NCBI GenBank assembly: GCA_031283835.1
Contig: JAITBA010000022.1
Span: forward strand, 1-14,535
From: Oscillospiraceae bacterium
GTDB taxonomy: Bacteria > Bacillota > Clostridia > Oscillospirales > Acutalibacteraceae
DNA length: 14,535 bases
Direction of reading: 5' to 3'
In this document: in pieces, positions 7,609 to 14,120 of the stretch
Position numbering within the stretch: the stretch's first letter is position 1
Layout: each line of letters starts with the position of its first letter
Notes under the pieces: model-generated
What the model was told of the DNA's origin: nothing
What the model saw: the letters and a program-made list of their open reading frames with translations, nothing else
Database searches by the model: none
Translations under genes and position numbers: made by a program

Positions 7609-7651
7609 GTTGTTCGCCCTAGCCGCACGCGCGCAAGTGGTGCATAGCGAA
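7551..7651 (+). repeat. Direct repeat of the hisS 3' end
   Basis: Copy 1 (7551-7584, inside hisS) and copy 2 (7618-7651, after its stop) are 34 bases long and differ at three positions, offset by 67 bases. Both contain GCCGCACGCGCGCAAG and TGCATAGCGAA. Copy 2 still reads LAARAQVVHSEC in its own frame before a stop, a close match to LAARAQALHSES of hisS. Confidence 0.85.
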
Positions 7652-7720
7652 TGCTAGCCAGAACACAGCGAAGCGAAGTAATTTCTTTTTCTTTTCAAAA
7701 AAAGAATAGGAGGTGCGCAG
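7609..7720. other. Short intergenic region between hisS and the racemase gene
   Basis: 112 bases holding the second copy of the hisS tail repeat, then an AT-rich stretch (TTTCTTTTTCTTTTCAAAAAAAGAA) that could form a weak A/T hairpin just before the racemase ribosome binding site. No convincing promoter or terminator was seen, so read-through from hisS into the racemase gene is likely. Confidence 0.5.
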
Positions 7721-9064
7721 GTGCGGTACGCTTACCAGATTCTGGTGCCGGGCGGCAACGACACCGCGCTGGTGTTTGGCCGCGAAGACGACCCCGCGCG
7801 GCGCAAGGCCATCAATGACGAAATTATGCAAGCATGCCCGCAGGTGGAGCAGGTGGGCTTTTTGGATTTGGCCGCGTCGCGGTTGTGCATGGCCGGCGGC
7901 GAATTCTGCGGCAACGCGGCCCGCGCGGCGGCATGGTATATTTGCGGCGGCCGGCCGGGCGAAGTGCGGCTGACGGTTTCTGGGGTGCAAGCCCCTTTGC
8001 GCGCAGGCGTCACAACCAATGGGCACGCTTTTGCGCAAATGCCCGTGGAACCTGACCTGCGGCAAGTGCGGGTGCTTGCGCCCGGCTTTTTGCTGGCAAC
8101 GCTGGAGGGCATTGCGCACGTTGTTGTTGCCCCCGCGCAGGCGGCGCCCTTTTTGCTTCAGGATAGAGAAGCGCTGAAACGCGCCGCGCACAAAATTCTG
8201 CGGCAATATGGTTTGCTTGCAAAACCGGCGGCGGGCGTGGTGTTTCTCGAATCCAAGCAGGGCATGCTGCACATGCACCCATGCGTGCGTGTGGCGGCGA
8301 TTGACACCATGTTCTACGAAACCGCCTGCGGCAGCGGCGCAATGGCCGTGGCCCTTGCAAAATGCGCGACGGAGGGCTTTCGCGACACCGCGCTGGAGCT
8401 GCATCAGCCTTCGGGGCAGGTGATTGCCGCCCACGTGCAATGCGGCGAGGATTTTTGCGCGGCAGACGCGTGCATTTTGGGGCCGGTGCAAACAGATGGC
8501 GTGCGCTTCTGGGGCGATTTTCGTTTGCTCCGCGTGCAGGGTGCGGCGCAGTTGCAAGCCTATTGGGCAACCGAAAGCGAAAACGTCTTTGCGGGTTATC
8601 AGGCGTCCTTCGGCCCCGGTTCGCGCTACGACGACGCAACGGTGACGCCCCTGTGGCTCAAACAGCGGCTGCAACAGTATTTGGCACAGGGCGTGTTGCT
8701 TTTTTGCGTTGACGCGCAAGGGCGGGTGGCGGGTCTGGCGGCGTCTGTGCCGCTGGCATCGCAAGAAGACGTGGCGGCGCTGATGGCGCAGTTCGGCTTT
8801 GGTGCGGCCGACGATTGGTACCACGCCGACATCTGTGTGTACCCTGGGTATCGGGGGCAGGGCATTGCGACGGCGCTGTTGCAAATGCTAACCTGGCACA
8901 CCCCGGCGCGGCGTATCCTCATGCGCACGCGCAGCGACAATATCGAATCCCAGCGCCTGCACACACGGTTTGGTTTCCGGGAGGTTCCGGGCCTGCGGCA
9001 GCGCTTTGGCGCAGACGACGAACGCATATTTTTATCGTACGAAAAATTAAGCGGACCAAAATAA
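7721..9064 (+). CDS. DapF-fold amino-acid racemase/epimerase fused to GNAT N-acetyltransferase
   Basis: A 447-residue two-domain protein. Residues 1 to about 270 have the two-cysteine (cofactor-independent) diaminopimelate epimerase fold. Cys63 lies in EFCGNAARA and Cys203 in YETACGSGAMAVA, the two catalytic acid/base thiols. The ERGxGET segment that in DapF precedes the second Cys and holds the DAP carboxylate is replaced by IDTMFYET, so the substrate is probably not DAP; other members of the fold include the histidine racemase CntK. Residues about 280-447 form a GNAT acetyltransferase, with the acetyl-CoA loop ICVYPGYRGQGIATALLQML (371-390) and the closing NIESQRLHTRFGFREV. The GTG start has AGGAGG (7708-7713) seven bases upstream. 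The next gene follows after 20 bases, so they are co-transcribed. Product and substrate are unknown; acetylation of the racemised amino acid is a guess. Confidence 0.82.
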   Translation: MRYAYQILVPGGNDTALVFGREDDPARRKAINDEIMQACPQVEQVGFLDLAASRLCMAGGEFCGNAARAAAWYICGGRPGEVRLTVSGVQAPLRAGVTTNGHAFAQMPVEPDLRQVRVLAPGFLLATLEGIAHVVVAPAQAAPFLLQDREALKRAAHKILRQYGLLAKPAAGVVFLESKQGMLHMHPCVRVAAIDTMFYETACGSGAMAVALAKCATEGFRDTALELHQPSGQVIAAHVQCGEDFCAADACILGPVQTDGVRFWGDFRLLRVQGAAQLQAYWATESENVFAGYQASFGPGSRYDDATVTPLWLKQRLQQYLAQGVLLFCVDAQGRVAGLAASVPLASQEDVAALMAQFGFGAADDWYHADICVYPGYRGQGIATALLQMLTWHTPARRILMRTRSDNIESQRLHTRFGFREVPGLRQRFGADDERIFLSYEKLSGPK

Positions 9065-9084
9065 CACAGCGAGGTGCAGCATCC

Positions 9085-10923
9085 ATGTCCCCTTCCAATC
9101 CGAACTCCGCGTTTAACGAACTAAAAGAAGCCCGGCTTCAGCGGCTTGAGGCCAGTTTTGTGCTGTGCAAAGATCTGCTCACCGTCACGCGGTGCAACCC
9201 CGACACCGACCGGGAGGGCTTCTATGTTATCCCCAGTTCCGGCAGCGGCGTGATTGGCCGCTACCAAACCCTGCGCGACATGGAAAACGAGATGCCCAAC
9301 ATCATCGTGCGCACGGCGGTCTATAAAAAGCTCACGGCGGCCGACAGAGCGCTCAAGCGCAAGGCAGGCTACGAAACCTGCCAGATCATCGTCACCTACG
9401 GCTACCGCAGCCCGCACATCCAGCGGGCTCTCTATGAGCGGATTTATGCGGAAGAGCAGCAGCGTCAGCCCAATGCCAACGAAGAAACCCTACGCGAAGC
9501 GGCCCACCGCAAAATCGCCTGCCCCGAAGTGGCGGGCCACCCCACGGGCGGCGCGGTGGATGTGATTATTTTTGATTATGGGAAAGGCAAGTTTCTCGAT
9601 TTTGGCACCGACATCAGCGAGTTGAGCGACAAAAACGTCTACTATGCCGCCGAGGCCATCGCCGACGAGCAGCGCAAACACCGCACCACCCTGCGCGCCA
9701 TCATGTGCGAACAAGGGTTTGTGCCTTATGACGGCGAATGGTGGCACTTTTCCTACGGCGACCGCGAGTGGGCCTACTATATGTACCGCCGCCGTCTGCG
9801 CAACGACGGTGTCGAGATCCCCCTCGTGGCGCTCTATGCCCAAAAAGACCGCAACGAAATCTCTGACATTGCCTTTAACGACAAGTGCAGCCTGCGCAAC
9901 GACGACGCGCTCCCCGAAGAAGACACCCAGGTGCGTGTGCGCTTGGCGGTGCAAAAAGACGGGCGGCTCACCGAGGAAACCCTGTCCATCCTCAAGCGCT
10001 CCGGCATTTCCATCACCCAGGATAAGCGGGGTTTTTTGGCCCGGTCGGGCAATTTTCCCCTCGAAGTGCTCTTTGTGCGCGACGACGATATCCCCAGCCT
10101 GGTGGAAGCGGGTGTGGCGGATCTTGGCATTGTGGGCGAAAATGAATATTGGGAAAAAACCGGCAACCCAACCCTGCGCGACGACGCCTCCCCACACCCC
10201 AAAGCCCGCAAGCCCAAAAGCGTACTAAAAAAGCACCTTGGTTTTGGCAAGTGCTTTTTGGCCCTGGCCGTCCCCCGCGATTCCGATATCAAAACCCTGC
10301 AAGACCTGCACGGCAAGCGCATCGCCACCTCCTACCGTCGCCTGACAGAGGAATTTTTGCGGGAAAAAGGCATAAAAAACTGCAAAATTATCGACATTGC
10401 CGGCTCCGTAGAAGTCGCGCCCCTCATCAACTACGCCCACGCCATTGTGGATTTGGTGTCCACCGGCAGTTCTTTGCGCCAAAACAACCTCGAGGTTTTC
10501 TACAACATTCTCAATTCCGAAACTGTGCTCATTGCCAACGCCGGTGCCGACGGCGACCCCGCACGGCGGCAGATCATCGACAGCCTGATTGAGCGCATTG
10601 AATGTTATCTTTTTGCCAAAAACTACAAACGCGTGATTATGAGCGTGCAAAAAGACCGGCTCGAAGCCGTCTGTGCCATTTTGGGCAAAAAAACAGGTCT
10701 GTTCCAAAGCGACGACGCCCTCCGTGCGGAAGACGCCGCCGCGCCGCCCTCTCCCATTCTCATCGGCACGCCGGTGGTGCTCGACGTTTATGGCTTCGAC
10801 GGTTGGTGTTCCCTCCAGGTGATCATGGAAATGTCGGCCCTATGGAAAACCACCGAAGAACTCAAGCAAAACGGCGTGGCCAACATCGTCTTCTACGACA
10901 TCGAAGGCATCATCAAATGTTAG
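9085..10923 (+). CDS. VanX-like D,D-dipeptidase fused to ATP phosphoribosyltransferase (HisG, long form)
   Basis: A 612-residue fusion protein. Residues about 1-245 are an M15D zinc dipeptidase (VanX/DdpX family, D-Ala-D-Ala hydrolysis). The region contains YGYRSP (Arg108), zinc ligands His152 and Asp159 in GHPTGGAVD, and Glu218 and His221 in GEWWHF, with the VanX spacings (His+7 Asp, Glu+3 His). Residues about 283-612 are ATP phosphoribosyltransferase, the first step of histidine synthesis. They include VRLAVQKDGRLTEETL (285-300), VADLGIVGENEY (344-355), KHLGFGKC (383-390) and GKRIATSY (410-417). The PRPP site GSVEVAP...HAIVDLVSTGSSL spans 440-464, and a C-terminal PII-like regulatory domain follows at about 500-610. 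ATG 9085 has GAGGTG eight bases upstream; earlier in-frame starts would lie inside the preceding gene. One uninterrupted frame spans both halves. Coupled after the racemase-GNAT gene. Confidence 0.88.
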   Translation: MSPSNPNSAFNELKEARLQRLEASFVLCKDLLTVTRCNPDTDREGFYVIPSSGSGVIGRYQTLRDMENEMPNIIVRTAVYKKLTAADRALKRKAGYETCQIIVTYGYRSPHIQRALYERIYAEEQQRQPNANEETLREAAHRKIACPEVAGHPTGGAVDVIIFDYGKGKFLDFGTDISELSDKNVYYAAEAIADEQRKHRTTLRAIMCEQGFVPYDGEWWHFSYGDREWAYYMYRRRLRNDGVEIPLVALYAQKDRNEISDIAFNDKCSLRNDDALPEEDTQVRVRLAVQKDGRLTEETLSILKRSGISITQDKRGFLARSGNFPLEVLFVRDDDIPSLVEAGVADLGIVGENEYWEKTGNPTLRDDASPHPKARKPKSVLKKHLGFGKCFLALAVPRDSDIKTLQDLHGKRIATSYRRLTEEFLREKGIKNCKIIDIAGSVEVAPLINYAHAIVDLVSTGSSLRQNNLEVFYNILNSETVLIANAGADGDPARRQIIDSLIERIECYLFAKNYKRVIMSVQKDRLEAVCAILGKKTGLFQSDDALRAEDAAAPPSPILIGTPVVLDVYGFDGWCSLQVIMEMSALWKTTEELKQNGVANIVFYDIEGIIKC

Positions 10924-11960
10924 GCAAAATCGGAGTAAAGGATGCTGACGGTGCCGTCGCCCGATTTGTTTTTTAGCGTGGCAAAGCTGTATTTGACGCT
11001 GTCGATATCGACGTGCATGTTGAAGCTGGCGGCAAGGCTCGTGAGGCGCCCGGCGGCATCAATCGTCGCCACAAACTTGACGTTGCTGGCTTTTTCGCCA
11101 ATGCCTGTGGTGCTGGCGTCTTCGGCGTTGTTGATGGCGGTGTAGATATTCCGCGCGGTTTTGTGGTCATAGTCGCCGTTGTCGTCGGTTCCAAAGCACA
11201 GCGGGCCGTTGTCGATGGGTGCGCGGTCGCTGCCGCCGCTCCAGCGGGTGTTGCCTTCCTTCACATTCAAAGTGATTTTCCAGCCCTTGCCGTCCTGCTG
11301 CCAAGTGACGTTCTCCACATCGCCGGCGCCAAAAGTGCTGGCCCGCAAATAGTTGCTGTCGCTGCCCTTGTTCACGCTGTAGTTGGTCGTGCCCACGCCC
11401 AAAAATTCATTCACCGCGTCCTTCACAATCGCTATGCTGCCGAGAATCCCAAAATCCAGGTTGGTCAGAACGGTGGTGCGGCTTTTTTTATAGCCCGCTT
11501 TGCTGCGCACCGCGTTCTTTGTGGCGTCGTTAAAGAGCTTTAGAGCGTTGTCAGCATTCATAGAGGATTGTGTCGTCGTCGTCGGCTTTTTGGTTGTCGT
11601 CGGCTTTTTGGTCGTTGTGGTCGGTTTTTTGGTTGTTGTCGGCTTTTTGGTCGTTGTGGTCGGCTTTGTTGTGGTGATTTTTCTTGTTGTGGTCGGCTTT
11701 GTTGTGGTTTCAACGGGTTTTTGCGTGACCGAAACCTGCGTGGTGGTTGTGGTGCTCTGGTTCACCACGGGCAGCGATTCGGGTTCCGTTGTGGTTTCGG
11801 GCGTCGGCTCGCTCGTTGGCGTGGTGAGTTCCGTGGTGGCCACCGTGGTTGTTGTGGCTGACGACTTGGATTCCGTCGTCACCTCCGCGTTGGGCGTGGC
11901 ACAGTTCGCAAGGCCCGCGGCCAGCGCCAGCACCAAAAGAACAGGCAGTATTTTTTTCAT
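10920..11960 (-). CDS. Lipoprotein A with Thr/Lys/Pro-repeat linker
   Basis: A 346-residue predicted lipoprotein of unknown function. The signal peptide has lipobox LANC (Cys20), residues about 21-133 form a low-complexity Thr-rich stem that includes KKPTTT/KKPTTTT repeats (about 99-130), and residues about 134-346 are a globular domain. That domain resembles lipoprotein B in layout, with a helical N-terminal part (NALKLFN...VRSKAGYKKS...LDF), a middle strand region (GWKITLNVKEG) and a last beta region (IDAAGRLTSLAASF). The start at 11960 is chosen because AGAGGA lies just upstream and the signal peptide begins there; an in-frame ATG 20 codons earlier would spoil it. The stop overlaps that of the convergent HisG fusion gene. 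I do not recognise the C-terminal domain. Confidence 0.85.
   Translation of the reverse strand: MKKILPVLLVLALAAGLANCATPNAEVTTESKSSATTTTVATTELTTPTSEPTPETTTEPESLPVVNQSTTTTTQVSVTQKPVETTTKPTTTRKITTTKPTTTTKKPTTTKKPTTTTKKPTTTKKPTTTTQSSMNADNALKLFNDATKNAVRSKAGYKKSRTTVLTNLDFGILGSIAIVKDAVNEFLGVGTTNYSVNKGSDSNYLRASTFGAGDVENVTWQQDGKGWKITLNVKEGNTRWSGGSDRAPIDNGPLCFGTDDNGDYDHKTARNIYTAINNAEDASTTGIGEKASNVKFVATIDAAGRLTSLAASFNMHVDIDSVKYSFATLKNKSGDGTVSILYSDFA
11571..11666 (-). repeat. Low-complexity repeat encoding KKPTTT(T) units
   Basis: Within lipoprotein A. On the plus strand, GGCTTTTTGGTTGTCGTC-like 18-base and GGCTTTTTGGTCGTTGTGGTC-like 21-base units alternate, giving KKPTTT and KKPTTTT. The near identity of the DNA units suggests recent slippage or duplication and possible length variation between strains. 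Confidence 0.85.
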
Positions 11961-11991
11961 ACAAGAATCCTCTTTTCGTTGTTTTGCTTTT

Positions 11992-12020
11992 ATTATAATG
12001 CATGAGCCGCAAAAAAGCAA
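11992..12020 (-). promoter_or_regulatory. Promoter of lipoprotein A
   Basis: On the minus strand TTGCTT (12020-12015), a 17-base spacer and perfect TATAAT (11997-11992) lie about 31 bases upstream of the ATG. The same -35 hexamer and spacing recur before lipoprotein B. Confidence 0.55.
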
Positions 12021-12055
12021 GAAAAAGATTGCCCGGCAGCAAGGCCACCGGGCAA
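12013..12055 (-). terminator. Intrinsic terminator of lipoprotein B
   Basis: On the minus strand TTGCCCGG (12055-12048) pairs with CCGGGCAA (12036-12029). The stem can be extended inward by TGGC/GCTG with a 3-base loop, and TCTTTTTCTTGCTTTTTT follows. It lies 25 bases after the lipoprotein B stop and partly overlaps the lipoprotein A promoter. Confidence 0.88.
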
Positions 12056-12079
12056 ATCAGGGTCTTCAAATCAAAGGTT

Positions 12080-13102
12080 TTACCAGACAAAATCGTGGCA
12101 CTTCACCACGGTGCTCTGGGGGGCTGTTACGTCGGTTTTGATGAAACTGAGCTTCACTTCTTTGGCGTCAGCACTCACCTTAAAACCGCTCTCGGAGGAA
12201 ATGACTTGGCCCTTGGGGTTCACGGTGATAGTGGCATAGCCGTCGTAATAGGTGAGAATGCACTTGCTCACGTCGGCGGTGATGAGGTCACTGACACCGG
12301 TGATTTCGGACAGCACATCGTCGGGGGTGGCAATGCAGTTCACGCGTGAGTTTGCGCTGGCGGTGCCCTTGGTGGGGTTCTTTTCCTGGATAATCTTGAC
12401 AGTAATCACCCAGTTTTCGCCGCTCTTGCTGGCCTTGATGGAGGTAATGTCGCTGATTTTTAGGTCGGACGCGTTGGCGTTTTCGGAAAGAAACTTGCCA
12501 TCGTTGCCGCTGCCCTTCGCAACGGTTTCGTATTCCCAACCGCCGGGCATCAGATCACTTTTGATGGAATCGATAATCCCGCTGAACGCGCTGACAACGC
12601 CGGTGAACTCCAGCTTGCCAAGCTCTTCCTTGCTATCACGCTTAAAGCCGGGCTTTGCGGTGCGCACGTTGTTGGCAAATTTGTTGAACCATTCCAGCTT
12701 CACGGCGTTGGAAGCGGTAGACAAATCGGGGATCGCTTGTTCAACAGGCTTTGTGGTGAGTTTGCTGCCGGGCTTTGTGGTGGTGACAGCGGGCTTTGCG
12801 GTGGTTTCGCCGGGCTTAGTGGGCGCGGCGGTGGTGGTGGTCGCGTTCGGGTCGGTGGTCGCGTTCGGGTCAGTGGTCGCGTCGGTGGTCACTTCGGTGG
12901 TCGTTGCCGAAGGGTCAATGCCAACGGTCTCGTCGGTGACTTCGCCGTTAACAGGCAGGGCAGTGGTTGAGGATGCGGGGAAGGATTCGCTGGTGGTTTC
13001 GAGCCTGCTCGTTTCGTCGGATTTGTCGCCGCAAGCCGCCAGGCCAATCGCCATTGCCAGCACAAGCAACAGGGCAAGGATCGCGCTAAAGTGTTTTTTC
13101 AT
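12080..13102 (-). CDS. Lipoprotein B with Thr-rich linker, paralogue of A
   Basis: A 340-residue predicted lipoprotein of unknown function. The signal peptide carries lipobox LAAC (Cys24). A Thr/Asp/Pro-rich stem spans about 25-125, with two copies of DPNATT at about 78-89 (18-base DNA repeats near 12838-12880). A globular domain spans about 127-340. That domain shares layout and spaced motifs with lipoprotein A: NAVKLEWFN...VRTAKPGFKRDS...LEF, then NWVITVKI, then ITVNPKGQVISSESGF...VKLSF. GGAGGAG precedes the ATG. It has its own promoter and a strong terminator, so it is monocistronic. It is divergent from the Crp/Fnr-type regulator gene, which could control it. No enzyme motif was recognised; surface binding or sensing is possible. 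Confidence 0.85.
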   Translation of the reverse strand: MKKHFSAILALLLVLAMAIGLAACGDKSDETSRLETTSESFPASSTTALPVNGEVTDETVGIDPSATTTEVTTDATTDPNATTDPNATTTTAAPTKPGETTAKPAVTTTKPGSKLTTKPVEQAIPDLSTASNAVKLEWFNKFANNVRTAKPGFKRDSKEELGKLEFTGVVSAFSGIIDSIKSDLMPGGWEYETVAKGSGNDGKFLSENANASDLKISDITSIKASKSGENWVITVKIIQEKNPTKGTASANSRVNCIATPDDVLSEITGVSDLITADVSKCILTYYDGYATITVNPKGQVISSESGFKVSADAKEVKLSFIKTDVTAPQSTVVKCHDFVW

Positions 13103-13135
13103 GCATTCTTCTCCTCCGATATAATTTATGAATTC

Positions 13136-13164
13136 ATTGTATCACAAAACGCCCGCGAAAGCAA
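13136..13164 (-). promoter_or_regulatory. Promoter of lipoprotein B
   Basis: On the minus strand TTGCTT (13164-13159), a 17-base spacer and TACAAT (13141-13136), about 33 bases upstream of the ATG. Same -35 and spacing as the lipoprotein A promoter. Confidence 0.55.
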
Positions 13165-13192
13165 GCATTTTTTATATAAAAATAAAAAAGCG

Positions 13193-13220
13193 TTGGATTT
13201 TTTCTATTTAATGGAATAAT
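13193..13220 (+). promoter_or_regulatory. Probable promoter of the Crp/Fnr-family gene
   Basis: TTGGAT (13193-13198), a 16-base AT-rich spacer and AATAAT (13215-13220), about 40 bases before the ATG at 13261. It lies back to back with the lipoprotein B promoter in a 158-base divergent intergenic region. No clear TTGAT-N4-ATCAA or TGTGA-N6-TCACA site was found. Confidence 0.45.
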
Positions 13221-13260
13221 AACAACGGATAAAAACGCAAGAGAACGAAGGAGATTTTCT

Positions 13261-13926
13261 ATGAGCAACGAAACCCTTGCGCCGCAGGAGGTGCGGCAGG
13301 TGGCGGCGTATTTGCGCACGCACAAAATTTGGCGGCAAATGCCAACGTCGGCGCTAGAGAAGTTGTTGGCTGCCCGTGCCGCGGTGTGTGTTTTTGCAAA
13401 AGGGGCGCCAATTTGGGGCGGAGATGTGCCGTTTGTGCAGGCAATGGGTCTGGTGCTGGCGGGCTTTGCCCAGGTGCGCAAGGAGCATCTGCTTCTTAGC
13501 GTCCACCGCCCGGGCGATTATTTTGGCCTGGCGACGCTGTACAATTCCGAAGGACATTACCCAACCGAAATTGTGGCGGCGCAGCCCTGCCGTGTGCTGT
13601 TTTTGCCCAAAGAGGCCATTGACGACTTACTAAAAGCATACCCCGCCGTCGCCACGGACTATATTGCCTACCTTTCGCAGCGTGTGTATTATCTCAACGG
13701 CCGCCTAGACGCGCTCACTGCGGGCAGCGCCGCCCGCCGGCTCGAGTGCCATTTGCGCGCCGCCGCCGTGATGGATGAACAAGGCCGTTTGGTGTGTGCC
13801 GTGCCCAGCCAAACCGCCCTGGCACAAGCCATTGGCATGGGTCGCGCTTCGCTTTACCGCGCGTTGGAGACACTCGCCCGGGCAGGCGTTATTTCTCGCG
13901 AGGGGAAGGGGATTGTGCTTCTCTAG
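13261..13926 (+). CDS. Crp/Fnr-family transcription regulator
   Basis: A 221-residue DNA-binding regulator. A cyclic-nucleotide-binding-like beta-roll spans about 25-120 (HRPGDYFGLATLY at 82-94). A dimerisation helix lies at about 125-152, and a C-terminal winged helix-turn-helix includes SQTALAQAIGMGRASLYRALETL (about 183-205, recognition helix around RASLYRAL). The RxT/S cAMP-contact pair of CRP is not present in the phosphate-binding cassette. The N-terminal Cys cluster of FNR is also missing (Cys only at 43, 110, 163, 179). It is therefore neither a classical CRP nor an FNR, and the effector is unknown. GAAGGAG precedes the ATG. The divergent neighbour, lipoprotein B, is a plausible target. 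No clear terminator follows. Confidence 0.9.
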   Translation: MSNETLAPQEVRQVAAYLRTHKIWRQMPTSALEKLLAARAAVCVFAKGAPIWGGDVPFVQAMGLVLAGFAQVRKEHLLLSVHRPGDYFGLATLYNSEGHYPTEIVAAQPCRVLFLPKEAIDDLLKAYPAVATDYIAYLSQRVYYLNGRLDALTAGSAARRLECHLRAAAVMDEQGRLVCAVPSQTALAQAIGMGRASLYRALETLARAGVISREGKGIVLL

Positions 13927-14023
13927 CGCGCCGGCGCCATTGCGCACAAACCCAAAAATGCAATACGCCGCAGCAACAACAAAATTTTTTTGCAAATAAT
14001 TCCCAGATATTTCTTTTTTTGTA

Positions 14024-14052
14024 TTGACAAACGAGCGATCGTTCGTTATACT
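14024..14052 (+). promoter_or_regulatory. Promoter of the TetR-family gene with operator in the spacer
   Basis: Perfect TTGACA (14024-14029), a 17-base spacer and TATACT (14047-14052). The spacer is filled by the palindrome AACGAGCGATCGTTCGTT (14030-14047), which is symmetrical except for one base pair per arm. The position and shape are typical of a TetR-family autorepression operator. Confidence 0.8.
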
Positions 14053-14120
14053 GTTTTTTAAAGAAACAAGGGCGTGTCAACACGATTCAAACCGTTCAAC
14101 AAATAGATGAGGTATGTGAT

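Noticed and set aside
7619..8884. Long minus-strand open frame of 421 codons opposite the racemase-GNAT gene
   Set aside because: It is Arg/His/Ala-rich, has no ribosome binding site or family motif, and mirrors the GC-rich codons of a clearly real gene on the other strand.
8815..9084. Longer N-terminus for the dipeptidase-HisG gene starting inside the racemase-GNAT gene
   Set aside because: It would overlap the GNAT domain by 250 bases, while ATG 9085 has a well-placed GAGGTG.
9490..10197. Minus-strand open frame of 235 codons opposite the HisG fusion gene
   Set aside because: Antisense shadow of a gene with clear catalytic motifs; no start signal and no recognisable domain.
11961..12020. 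Upstream ATG adding 20 residues to lipoprotein A
   Set aside because: It would bury the signal peptide and lies in the promoter; the start at 11960 has a proper ribosome binding site.
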